Shown one piece after another: positions 6,892-13,943 of a stretch of 16,025 bases of DNA. This DNA is from Actinomycetes bacterium. GTDB taxonomy: Bacteria > Actinomycetota > Acidimicrobiia > Acidimicrobiales > Microtrichaceae. The translations under genes were made by a program, and so were the position numbers. The notes beneath the pieces are model-generated. The model ran no database searches. It saw nothing but the letters and a program-made list of their open reading frames with translations, and had not been told where the DNA came from. The stretch spans positions 1 to 16,025 of the forward strand of contig JAEZFI010000107.1 of the NCBI GenBank assembly GCA_023437745.1, given 5' to 3'. Numbering within the stretch: position 1 is the first letter of the stretch; every line of letters begins with the position of its first letter.

Positions 6892-9800
6892 TCAGCCGGG
6901 GGCCACGTGGAGGCCGGACCGGGCGATGATCTCCGCCGAACCGCCGAGGTAGCTCTCGATCACCGTCGGGTGGGTGAGGACCTCGTCGGGGAGGCCCTCG
7001 CAGATCACGGCGCCGGCGTCCATCGCCACCAGCCGGTCGGACACGGACACGAGCAGCGGCATGTCGTGCTCGATGACGACGATCGAGCACCCCAGCTCGT
7101 CGCGCATCCGGCGGATGAGCGGGCCGAGCGCCTCCGCCTCGCGCTGGGCGATGCCCGACGACGGCTCGTCGAGCAGCAGCACCGAGGGGCTGTGCGCGAC
7201 GACGCCGGCGAGGTCCACCACCCGACGGGTGCCGGTCGAGAGCTCACTGACGAACGAGTTCCGGTAGCCACCCAGCTCGAACAGCTCGAGCAGCTCCTCC
7301 ACCCGGCGCTCCACCGCCGCCTCGCTGCGGAGGGCGGCGGGCATCCGGAGGATGGGGTTGATCGGGTCCTTCACCTCGACCCACCGGTCGTAGCTCACCG
7401 CCAGCGCCTCGGCGACGGTGAGCGAGCCGAACAGGCGGGCGTCCTGGAACGACCGCCCGAGCCCCGCGCCGGCCCGTCGGTCGGGGCGCAACGCGGTGAT
7501 GTCCACGCCGTCCAGGACGATCCGACCGTGGAGCAGGGGCGCGAACGCGCTGATCACGTCGAACAGGGTGGTCTTCCCGGCGCCGTTCGGTCCGATGAGG
7601 CCGACGATCTCGCCTCGCCCGACGGCGAGGGACACGTGGTCGACCGCCCGGATGCCCCCGAAGCTGCACGACACGGCGAAGGTCTGGAGCACGGGCGAGC
7701 GGTCGGCCGGCGCCGCCTCCGCCCCGGTGCCGGTGGTCGCCGTGTCCTCGACGGGCGTCGCCGGGACCTTCTCCGGCGCCGTGTCGGGGACCGGCTCCCC
7801 CGCCGCCACGCCACCGAGGAACACCGAGCGCAGGATGTCGGGTCGATCGAGCAGCTCCGAGGTGGGTCCGGTGAAGCGGATCTGCCCCTTCTCCATGAAG
7901 TACGCCCGCTCCGCCAGCGTGAGCGCCACGTTGACGGACTGCTCCACCAGGATGATCGTCGTCCCCCGGGCCGCCACCTGCCGGACGAGCCCCGCCAGCT
8001 GCTCGACGACGACGGGCGCGAGGCCCAGGGACAGCTCGTCGATCATCAGCAGGCGCGGCTGGGTGAGGAGCGACATCGCCAGCGCGAGCATCTGCTGCTG
8101 GCCTCCCGACAGGTTCGCGGCAGGCTCGTCCATGCGCTGGGCCAGCACCGGGAAGGTCTCGAGCACCGACTCGGTGTCGACCGCCAGCTGGGCGCGGTGC
8201 CGCCGGCGCTGCCACCCGGCCACGCGCAGGTTCTCCCGGACCGTCAACGTCGGGAACACCCCCCGGCCGCCCGGCATCTGCGCCACGCCGAGGTACGCGA
8301 TCTCGTTGGGTGGGGCGTGGGTGATGTCGCGCCCGTCGAAGATCACGGCACCGAACTCGGCCTCGGTGATCCCCGAGATCGCCTTGAGGAACGTCGACTT
8401 CCCCGCCCCGTTGGTGCCCAGCAGCGCGACGACCTCGCCCTCGTCGATGTCGGCGGTCACGTCGAACAGCACCTGCACCGGCCCGTACGACACGTTGAGG
8501 TCCCGGACCAGCAGCAGCTTCGCCTTCCCCTGGCGGCGCAGGAACAGCGCCTTCGATCGGGCGGCCGAGGTGGTCCACACGTCGTCGATGTCACGCCGGA
8601 TGACCGCCCCGGCGCTGGCCACCATCACGGCGCCGATGCAGAGCACCGGGACCATCAGGGCGATGCCCCACCGCATGCCCCACCGGTCGCCGATCCAGCC
8701 GATGAACGGCACCAGCGCGAGGCCGGGGATGATCCAGTACGACGCGACGGCGAACCCCATGGCCCTCGCCCTCGCGGGGATGGCCAGGCTCAGCGCAGCG
8801 AAGAGCGAGGGCAGCAACCCCGCCAGGCAGGCCGTGACGCCGGCGTGGGCGATCACCGCGATCACGATGTTCGGCGCCCAGGCGAACACGCCGACGAACG
8901 CGGCAGCGAGGAACGAGACGCGCCGCAGGTAGCCGAAGACCGAGGCGGGGTCACGCAGGAGCAGCCGCGTGCCGACGCGCCCGCCGACGACGAGCCCGAG
9001 GAACTGGAAGACCTGCACGATCGCGGCGAGCACCCCGCGCTGGAGGTCGTCGTACCCGTAGACCCGGTCGTAGAGCAGCGCGGCGAAGGCGACGAACCCG
9101 ATGATGGCCACCGCCAGGAACGGGATGGCGTACCAGACCCGCCGGAGCGCCTCGACCTTCCACACCAGCCGCCAGCCCTCGGCGTAGCTCGGGGCGACCT
9201 CCTCGGTGGCGATGGCCTCGGCGCTGGCCCCCATCGCCTCCTTCTCGCGCGCCCCCCGGAGGGGCTCCTGGAGACGCAGGGCGAGCACGACGAACACCAC
9301 GGTCGGGATCGTGAACACGAGGAAGGGCACCCGCCACCCGAACCAGTGCGAGAGCAGCCCACCGAGGAGTGGCCCGAGGATCATGCCGAGCGCGTTCGCC
9401 CCGCGGTGGAACGAGAAGACGGCGGGTCGACGGTCCACTGCGTAGTAGTCGCTGAGCAGCGAGTTGTGGGTGGGCTCGACCGTCGCCTGGCCGATCCCCG
9501 ACCCGGCGCGCACGAGGCACAGCATCCAGATCGACGTCGCCATGCCGGTCAGCAACGAGAACAGGGCCCAGACCGACGCGCCGACCACCACCATCCGGAC
9601 GCGGTTCGACCGGTCGGCCATCGTCGCGATCGGCAGCTGCAGGAGGATCGCGCCGAACGCGGTGAGGGTGATGATCGAGAGGATCCCCGTGTCGCTCAGC
9701 CCGAAGTGGTCCCGGATCGACGGCAGCAGGACGCCGAACGCCGTCCGGTCCAGCTCGTCGACGGTGTTGAGCCCGAAGAGGACGACGAGGGCGTACACCG

Positions 9801-9906
9801 AGCCGTCGCCCGCGATCGTGCGCATCGACCGACCCGGGTGACGGACGGAGGACCACCAGCCCTTCGGGTTCCACAGCCCCTCCAGGGGACCCGGCACAAG
9901 GCTCAC
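6892..9906 (-). CDS. Triple fusion: MFS permease - LivF-type ATPase - LivG-type ATPase
   Basis: This is a single 1004-residue polypeptide. Residues about 36-436 form a 12-helix major facilitator domain, with loop 2-3 motif A-like ADRSNRVR (97-104) and GWIGDRWGMRWG between the last helices. Residues about 464-697 form a LivF-type ATPase: Walker A GTNGAGKST (497-505), signature LSGGQ (599-603), Walker B LLMIDE (619-624) and LVEQ (Gln656) at the switch position, as is normal for LivF. A Pro/Ala/Thr/Glu-rich linker (about 697-738) leads to a LivG-type ATPase (about 740-1004): Walker A GPNGAGKTT (772-780), degenerate signature LSTGT (889-893), Walker B LLLDEP (910-915) and switch His947. Start GTG 9904-9906 overlaps the permease stop by four bases (GTGA) and has a GAGGAG ribosome binding site. 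The frame stays open to 10911, but that part is antisense-free overlap with the permease gene in another frame and is not coding. The ATPases should power the LivHM permease; the role of the MFS domain is unknown. Confidence 0.93.
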   Translation of the reverse strand: MSLVPGPLEGLWNPKGWWSSVRHPGRSMRTIAGDGSVYALVVLFGLNTVDELDRTAFGVLLPSIRDHFGLSDTGILSIITLTAFGAILLQLPIATMADRSNRVRMVVVGASVWALFSLLTGMATSIWMLCLVRAGSGIGQATVEPTHNSLLSDYYAVDRRPAVFSFHRGANALGMILGPLLGGLLSHWFGWRVPFLVFTIPTVVFVVLALRLQEPLRGAREKEAMGASAEAIATEEVAPSYAEGWRLVWKVEALRRVWYAIPFLAVAIIGFVAFAALLYDRVYGYDDLQRGVLAAIVQVFQFLGLVVGGRVGTRLLLRDPASVFGYLRRVSFLAAAFVGVFAWAPNIVIAVIAHAGVTACLAGLLPSLFAALSLAIPARARAMGFAVASYWIIPGLALVPFIGWIGDRWGMRWGIALMVPVLCIGAVMVASAGAVIRRDIDDVWTTSAARSKALFLRRQGKAKLLLVRDLNVSYGPVQVLFDVTADIDEGEVVALLGTNGAGKSTFLKAISGITEAEFGAVIFDGRDITHAPPNEIAYLGVAQMPGGRGVFPTLTVRENLRVAGWQRRRHRAQLAVDTESVLETFPVLAQRMDEPAANLSGGQQQMLALAMSLLTQPRLLMIDELSLGLAPVVVEQLAGLVRQVAARGTTIILVEQSVNVALTLAERAYFMEKGQIRFTGPTSELLDRPDILRSVFLGGVAAGEPVPDTAPEKVPATPVEDTATTGTGAEAAPADRSPVLQTFAVSCSFGGIRAVDHVSLAVGRGEIVGLIGPNGAGKTTLFDVISAFAPLLHGRIVLDGVDITALRPDRRAGAGLGRSFQDARLFGSLTVAEALAVSYDRWVEVKDPINPILRMPAALRSEAAVERRVEELLELFELGGYRNSFVSELSTGTRRVVDLAGVVAHSPSVLLLDEPSSGIAQREAEALGPLIRRMRDELGCSIVVIEHDMPLLVSVSDRLVAMDAGAVICEGLPDEVLTHPTVIESYLGGSAEIIARSGLHVAPG

Positions 9907-11963
9907 GCCGCCTCCTCGTCCTCGGTCGTCGGGGTATGCTGCCCGGCCTCCGCCACGCTGATGAGACCGGGCGCGTCGGTCCCGGTCCGCCGGGCGATCC
10001 ACCGCAGCCCGGCGTCCCGGACCTTGAAGACGAGGCCACCCAGCCCGTCGGGCAGCACCATCAGCACCGTGAGCACCCCGACCGACGTGGCGAAGAACTG
10101 CCAGTCGCTGGGCAGGAGCCACTGGGTGCCTCGCAGGTACACCGCACCGATCACGGCGCCGGTCACCGTGCACACGCCACCGATGATCGCGGTGACGAAG
10201 ACGGCGAGCGATGCGCCCGCCTCGTAAGACTCCGCCCGGAAGCCCGCCTGGTGGATCACGAAGGTGCCGCCGGCCAGGGCGGCGAGCGTGCCCGACAGCG
10301 CGAAGGCGGTGAGCTTCGCCCTCGTCGCGCTGATGCCATACGACAGCGCGGCGCGCTCGTTGTCGCGCACGGCCAGGAGGGTCCGGCCGGTGCGGCTCCG
10401 CCGGATCGCCACCGCGGCGAGGGCCGCCAGCACCAGCACGACCAGGGCGAGGTAGTACACGCGGGTGGCGGAGCCCAGCTCGATCCGGGAGAAGATCGCG
10501 GGGCGCCGGAACGAACCGACGGGGATCCAGTCGACGAACGCGTTGTTGAAGAGGGCCGACGACGCGGCCAGCGCCAGGGCGAGGGTCACCACGGCGAGGT
10601 AGAGCCCCCGGAGGCGCAGGGCCGGGATACCGACCACCACGGCGACGATCCCGCCGGCCAGGCCCCCGGCCACGAGGGACAGCAGCGGGTCCAGTCCCCG
10701 GTCCACGATGCCCCACGCCGTGACGGCAGCACCGAGTCCGACGAACGTCATCTGGGCGAGCGAGGCCTGGCCGGCCCAGCCGGTGAGGATCACGAGCGAG
10801 ATGCCGATGGTCGCGAAGATCAGGACGGCCCCGCCCTTCAGCGCGGTGCCGGTGCCCACGACGTGCGGGAACCCGACGACGAGCACGGCGAGCACCGCAC
10901 CACCGCCCCATCGCGCCGCCCGGACCGGGGCGAGTCGAGCGAGCGAGGGCGGGACGGGACGCACCTCACCACCGCCGCCGAAGTTCGCGGCTTCGTCCTC
11001 GACCCGCGTCATGCGCCGGCGCTGCGCCAGGAGCGCCACGAGGATGATCCCCATCAGCAGCGGCGCCAGCAGGTTGTCGTTGGGCTCGTTGGCCCTGATT
11101 CCGGCCTCGAGGATGCCGAGGGCGACTGCCGAGGTCGCCACGCCGACGAGGTTCGTCATCCGACCCATGACGAGCGCTGCGAGGCTCCGCAGGACCAGCG
11201 AGAGGCTCACCCCGAAGCCGAAGGGCAGGCTCGTCACGGACGCCGTGAAGAACACCGACACGAAGGACAGCAACGCGGCGACGATCCACACGATCGTCTG
11301 CAGCCGGGCCACGGGCACCCCGAGCATCGACGCGCGATCGGACCGCTCCGCCGCGGCGCGGATCGCCACGCCCGCGTCGGTGCGCTTGAGGAAGAGCACC
11401 AGCGCGGCGATGCAGACCGGCGCCACGATCGCGGCGAGCACGTCGTGGCCGCCGAACACGTAGGAGCCCACGACGAACCGCAGCTCGAACGCCTGCGGCA
11501 CCTTGCGGTCGGCCGGGATGAGGCCGAACGCACGCGGCAGCACCAGCGCGCAGAAGGCCAGCAGCTGCGCCAGGCCCGCGGTCGCCACCGTGACGGTCAG
11601 GCGCGAGGAGCGGGAGAACCGCCGGATGATCAGCAGCTCGACGAGGGCGCCGAGCACCACGGCGGCGACGACGCCGATGCCGAGCCCCACCGCGTACGGG
11701 AGCTTCCACACCTCGAACATCAACAGGATCAGCGTGGTCGGCAGCGCACCGAGGTCGCCCTGCGCGAAGTTCACGACGTGGTTCGCCCGCCAGACCAGGG
11801 CGAGCGACAGGGCCCCGAGCGCCCCCAGCATCCCGAGGACGATGCCGCTGACGATCGTGCCCGAGCCGATCGGCCACAGCACCTGCTGGACGACGATGAC
11901 GGCGGCGGCAGGGCCGAAGGTCTCCGCGACGCGACCGGTTCTGCTCGTCTCAGAGCGACGCAT
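9903..11963 (-). CDS. Fused LivH-LivM branched-chain-amino-acid-type ABC permease
   Basis: This 686-residue integral membrane protein joins both permeases of a Liv/HAAT importer. The LivH half (about 35-315) has the hallmark NFAQGDLG (65-72) and the cytoplasmic coupling-helix sequence GVAIRAAAERSDRASMLGV. A soluble Gly/Pro/Arg linker (about 318-360) follows. The LivM half (about 360-650) has GWAGQASLAQMTFVGLGAA and the coupling sequence GRTLLAVRDNERAALSYGI. A polar acidic tail (TPTTEDEEAA) ends it. Such H-M fusions occur elsewhere in actinobacteria. Start ATG 11961-11963 is supported by GGGAG six bases upstream; the start lies at the centre of a 20-base perfect palindrome. Its stop overlaps the start of the MFS-ABC gene by four bases, so translation is coupled and roughly equal amounts of the two proteins are expected. 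The substrate could be an amino acid, an amide or another small carboxylate. Confidence 0.92.
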   Translation of the reverse strand: MRRSETSRTGRVAETFGPAAAVIVVQQVLWPIGSGTIVSGIVLGMLGALGALSLALVWRANHVVNFAQGDLGALPTTLILLMFEVWKLPYAVGLGIGVVAAVVLGALVELLIIRRFSRSSRLTVTVATAGLAQLLAFCALVLPRAFGLIPADRKVPQAFELRFVVGSYVFGGHDVLAAIVAPVCIAALVLFLKRTDAGVAIRAAAERSDRASMLGVPVARLQTIVWIVAALLSFVSVFFTASVTSLPFGFGVSLSLVLRSLAALVMGRMTNLVGVATSAVALGILEAGIRANEPNDNLLAPLLMGIILVALLAQRRRMTRVEDEAANFGGGGEVRPVPPSLARLAPVRAARWGGGAVLAVLVVGFPHVVGTGTALKGGAVLIFATIGISLVILTGWAGQASLAQMTFVGLGAAVTAWGIVDRGLDPLLSLVAGGLAGGIVAVVVGIPALRLRGLYLAVVTLALALAASSALFNNAFVDWIPVGSFRRPAIFSRIELGSATRVYYLALVVLVLAALAAVAIRRSRTGRTLLAVRDNERAALSYGISATRAKLTAFALSGTLAALAGGTFVIHQAGFRAESYEAGASLAVFVTAIIGGVCTVTGAVIGAVYLRGTQWLLPSDWQFFATSVGVLTVLMVLPDGLGGLVFKVRDAGLRWIARRTGTDAPGLISVAEAGQHTPTTEDEEAA

Positions 11964-11972
11964 GCGTCGCTC
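11953..11972. promoter_or_regulatory. 20-base perfect palindrome covering the permease start codon
   Basis: GAGCGACGCATGCGTCGCTC reads identically on both strands. On the minus strand its centre holds the ATG start of the fused permease, and one arm covers part of the GGGAG ribosome binding site. In mRNA it could fold as an 8-bp stem with the start codon partly in the CAUG loop. In DNA it could be a dimeric repressor site. The symmetry is directly visible; the function is inferred. Confidence 0.5.
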
Positions 11973-12067
11973 CCGAAGGAACAGAACGGGTCCGGCGGCG
12001 ACCCCGGCTCACGTCGATCTGAACACCCCCATCCGTCGGCGGTACCCCCCGGCACCCGGACGGGCCG

Positions 12068-12073
12068 ACTGTA
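12068..12073 (-). promoter_or_regulatory. Candidate -10 element (TACAGT) for the transporter operon
   Basis: TACAGT on the minus strand lies about 105 bases upstream of the permease start, in the 135-base divergent spacer 11964-12098. It is part of a TACAGTC heptamer also found upstream of the binding-protein gene (6777-6783). No clear -35 was found. The resulting leader of roughly 100 bases would include the start-codon palindrome. Confidence 0.3.
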
Positions 12074-12098
12074 ACCCCGCCCTGGTAGACACGCGGCC

Positions 12099-12548
12099 AT
12101 GCACGACTCGATCCGGTCCTCCCACCTCGGCCTGTGCGTCACGGACCTCACCGCGTCGCTGCGGTTCTGGGTGGACGGGCTCGGCTTCGAGCTGGGCGAG
12201 CGCTGGGAGCTCGACGGCGCGGCGCTGCCCTCGCTGCACGAAGCCCTCGAGGTCGCCGAACCCGTGGCCGTCACATCGCAGTTCGTCCGGCGCGACGGCT
12301 GGGCGATCGAGCTGCTCGAGTACGCGTCGCCGGCTCCGACGGGCCGCCCCTCCGACTCCCGCGGGACCGTCGGGCTGACGCACCTGGCGTTCCACGTCGA
12401 CGACCTGGCTGCGACCGTCGACCACCTCGTCGCCCACGGCGGGACGGTCGTCCCGGGCACGCAGGTGGACGTGGGGATCCCGGTGGTGTTCGTCGCCGAC
12501 CCCGACGGAGTGCGCGTCGAGCTCATGGAGATCCCTGTCAGGGGTTGA
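12099..12548 (+). CDS. VOC/glyoxalase-fold metal-dependent protein
   Basis: This 149-residue cytoplasmic protein has two paired beta-alpha-beta-beta-beta modules. The first is HLGLCVTDLTASLRFWVDGLGFE and the second is LTHLAFHVDDLAATVDHLVAHGG. The candidate metal ligands sit at the usual VOC positions: His9, Glu71, His95 and Glu141 (in DPDGVRVELME). The length is typical of lactoylglutathione lyase, methylmalonyl-CoA epimerase and fosfomycin-resistance-like members, and the exact reaction cannot be decided. ATG 12099 has no ribosome binding site. TAGACA at 12086-12091, seven bases before the ATG, hints at leaderless expression, though it departs from TANNNT. The gene diverges from the transporter operon and its 3' end overlaps the esterase gene by 11 bases. 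Confidence 0.87.
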   Translation: MHDSIRSSHLGLCVTDLTASLRFWVDGLGFELGERWELDGAALPSLHEALEVAEPVAVTSQFVRRDGWAIELLEYASPAPTGRPSDSRGTVGLTHLAFHVDDLAATVDHLVAHGGTVVPGTQVDVGIPVVFVADPDGVRVELMEIPVRG

Positions 12549-13884
12549 CCCGCCGGAGGTCGGCGACCGTCGGCGGGCCGGTCGGCCGAGGCCCGGGGAG
12601 GTCCGGACCCGTCGAGTAGTCCTCGGCCGTGTCGCCCAGCTCCATCCTGAAGCGGAGCCGCCCCGCGCCGTCCGCCACGACACGCTCCGCCCCGGTGTCG
12701 TACGTGGCGTGGGGCTCGAACTGCGGGGGCGTCGTGACGGCGAGCACCCCGTCGCCGGTCGCCTCGATGCGGCCCGGTTCGACCTGGACGTCGGTGAACG
12801 CGAGGGCTCGGCGGCCCGACACCTCGAACCGCCAGCCCCACACGTCGAAGCGGTCATCCACGCTGCGGAAGGTGAACGACGCGGGAGCCGGGCGGTCACG
12901 TTCCAGCGCGTCCATCAGCATCGGCAGCGCGCGGCCCAGCTCCCGACCCCAGTAGCGGAACGAGTGGGTGCCGTTGCCGTAGAAGTCCGTCACGACGCCG
13001 AGCCCGAGTGCCTGCATCCGCGCCACGAAGTTGCGACTGCGCCGGTAGGTCGACGACTCGAGGGTGAGGTAGTCGGGCAGCGTGAGCGGCGGGTCGAGCG
13101 CTCCGTACTCACCGGTGCCGCCCGACACGAAGACGTCGACGTCACGGAGGTTGGGCGCGAGGTCGAGCGGGTTGTGGCCACGCCAGCGCACCTCGTGGGT
13201 GTAGGGGTCGCCCAGCGGCGTCGTCCGCTCCAGCACGTACGTCACGGCGGCGCTGAGGAAGGGCCCCACCACGTCGTCGTCCCGGGTGTCGAGGTTCCCG
13301 CTGAACGAGGCGGTCGCGGCGAACAGGTCGGGGTGGCGCGCCGCATAGGAGACGGCGCCGAACGCCCCGGCCGACAGCCCGGCGACGGCGAGCTGCTCGC
13401 CGGCGCGGTACCGGTGCCGCAGGAGGTTCCGCAGCTCGACGAGGTGGAACGTCTCCCACTGCGGGCGCCCGACGGGCGAGTCGAACACCCAGTTCAGGTA
13501 GGTGGCGCCCGGCCCGCCGTCGGGCATGACGACGATGACCCCCCGATCACCGATCAGCGCTGGGAGGTCGGTCGACGTCGACCAGTCGCGGAACCCGCCA
13601 CCACCGCCGTGCAGGAGGTAGAGGACGGGCCACGTCCGGCCCGGCTGGTCGTCGTAGCCCTCCGGCAGGAGCAGGCGCGCCGCGGTGTGCCCCACCGCCG
13701 GCGACCGCAGCTGCAGCTCGACCAGGCGATTCGTGACCCACCGCTCCGATTCCACGGCCACGGTGCCGTCCTCCGGCAGCGGATGCGGGCTCTCGACGGG
13801 TGCCGGCAGCACCGTGCAGCTCAGGGTCGACATCACCATGGCGCAGACCACCGTCGCCGCCCTTCCCCCGCTGATCCGCCGCAC
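12538..13884 (-). CDS. Secreted esterase / alpha-beta hydrolase (esterase D / antigen 85-like family)
   Basis: This is a 448-residue exported hydrolase. After a basic start (VRRISGGR), a hydrophobic segment AATVVCAMVMSTLSC indicates a signal peptide; Cys24 (TLSC) is an imperfect lipobox, so it may be a lipoprotein. The catalytic domain (about 60-310) shows VLYLLHGGGGGFRDW (oxyanion region), GVIVVMPDGGPGATYLNW, nucleophile motif GLSAGAFG (Ser171) and NGTHSFRYW (His307). The acidic residue is probably in the DVDVFVSGGTGEYGALD region. A beta-rich C-terminal extension (about 325-448) follows. I start at GTG 13882-13884, because a TACCGT -10 (13897-13892) lies seven bases upstream, implying leaderless expression, and the signal peptide then fits. 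ATG 13915-13917 is the alternative and would place the start inside the operator. The substrate is unknown; a lipid or polysaccharide ester is plausible. Confidence 0.88.
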   Translation of the reverse strand: MRRISGGRAATVVCAMVMSTLSCTVLPAPVESPHPLPEDGTVAVESERWVTNRLVELQLRSPAVGHTAARLLLPEGYDDQPGRTWPVLYLLHGGGGGFRDWSTSTDLPALIGDRGVIVVMPDGGPGATYLNWVFDSPVGRPQWETFHLVELRNLLRHRYRAGEQLAVAGLSAGAFGAVSYAARHPDLFAATASFSGNLDTRDDDVVGPFLSAAVTYVLERTTPLGDPYTHEVRWRGHNPLDLAPNLRDVDVFVSGGTGEYGALDPPLTLPDYLTLESSTYRRSRNFVARMQALGLGVVTDFYGNGTHSFRYWGRELGRALPMLMDALERDRPAPASFTFRSVDDRFDVWGWRFEVSGRRALAFTDVQVEPGRIEATGDGVLAVTTPPQFEPHATYDTGAERVVADGAGRLRFRMELGDTAEDYSTGPDLPGPRPTGPPTVADLRRVNP

Positions 13885-13891
13885 ACCGCGA

Positions 13892-13937
13892 ACGGTACCA
13901 CTTCCACGAACACTCATGTTCGTGGAAGTGGTACGGT
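13892..13937. promoter_or_regulatory. Divergent, apparently leaderless promoter pair (esterase / SDR)
   Basis: Two near-symmetric -10 hexamers flank the central operator. TACCGT (minus, 13897-13892) lies seven bases before GTG 13884 of the esterase. TACGGT (plus, 13932-13937) lies six bases before GTG 13944 of the SDR. Roughly 18 bases upstream of each are GAACAT (minus, 13921-13916) and GAACAC (plus, 13908-13913) as -35-like hexamers. Neither gene has a ribosome binding site. The spacing predicts that transcription starts at or next to the start codons. Confidence 0.5.
13895..13934. promoter_or_regulatory. 40-base inverted-repeat operator, probable TetR binding site
   Basis: Perfect 18-base arms (13895-13912 and 13917-13934) surround the 4-base spacer CTCA. 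Each arm contains a TTC-N3-GAA core (13902-13910 and 13919-13927), with centres 17 bases apart, so two dimers could bind. The repeat occupies the spacer between -35 and -10 of both divergent promoters. The TetR gene at 15378-16004, last in the operon starting here, is the obvious candidate binder; that link is inference. Confidence 0.7.
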
Positions 13938-13943
13938 GCCGTC

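Noticed and set aside
6892..9906. Possibility that the MFS-ABC fusion is an assembly artefact
   Set aside because: Both junctions are in frame without homopolymer runs, linker composition is plausible, and a missed stop would need two independent errors. Read-level checking would still settle it.
6832..10227. Plus-strand open frame of 1131 codons antisense to the MFS-ABC fusion
   Set aside because: Its translation is low-complexity and rich in Arg, Asp, Glu, His and Gly with no domain motifs, typical of antisense frames in high-GC DNA. The opposite strand carries clear conserved motifs throughout.
9907..10911. N-terminal extension of the MFS-ABC fusion to 10911
   Set aside because: It overlaps the LivM half of the permease gene in another frame and reads as Arg/Pro-rich noise. 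GTG 9906 has a strong ribosome binding site and the usual GTGA overlap.
9936..12074. Plus-strand open frame of 712 codons antisense to the fused permease
   Set aside because: Charged, low-complexity shadow translation with no recognisable domain; the minus strand encodes a clear LivH-LivM membrane protein.
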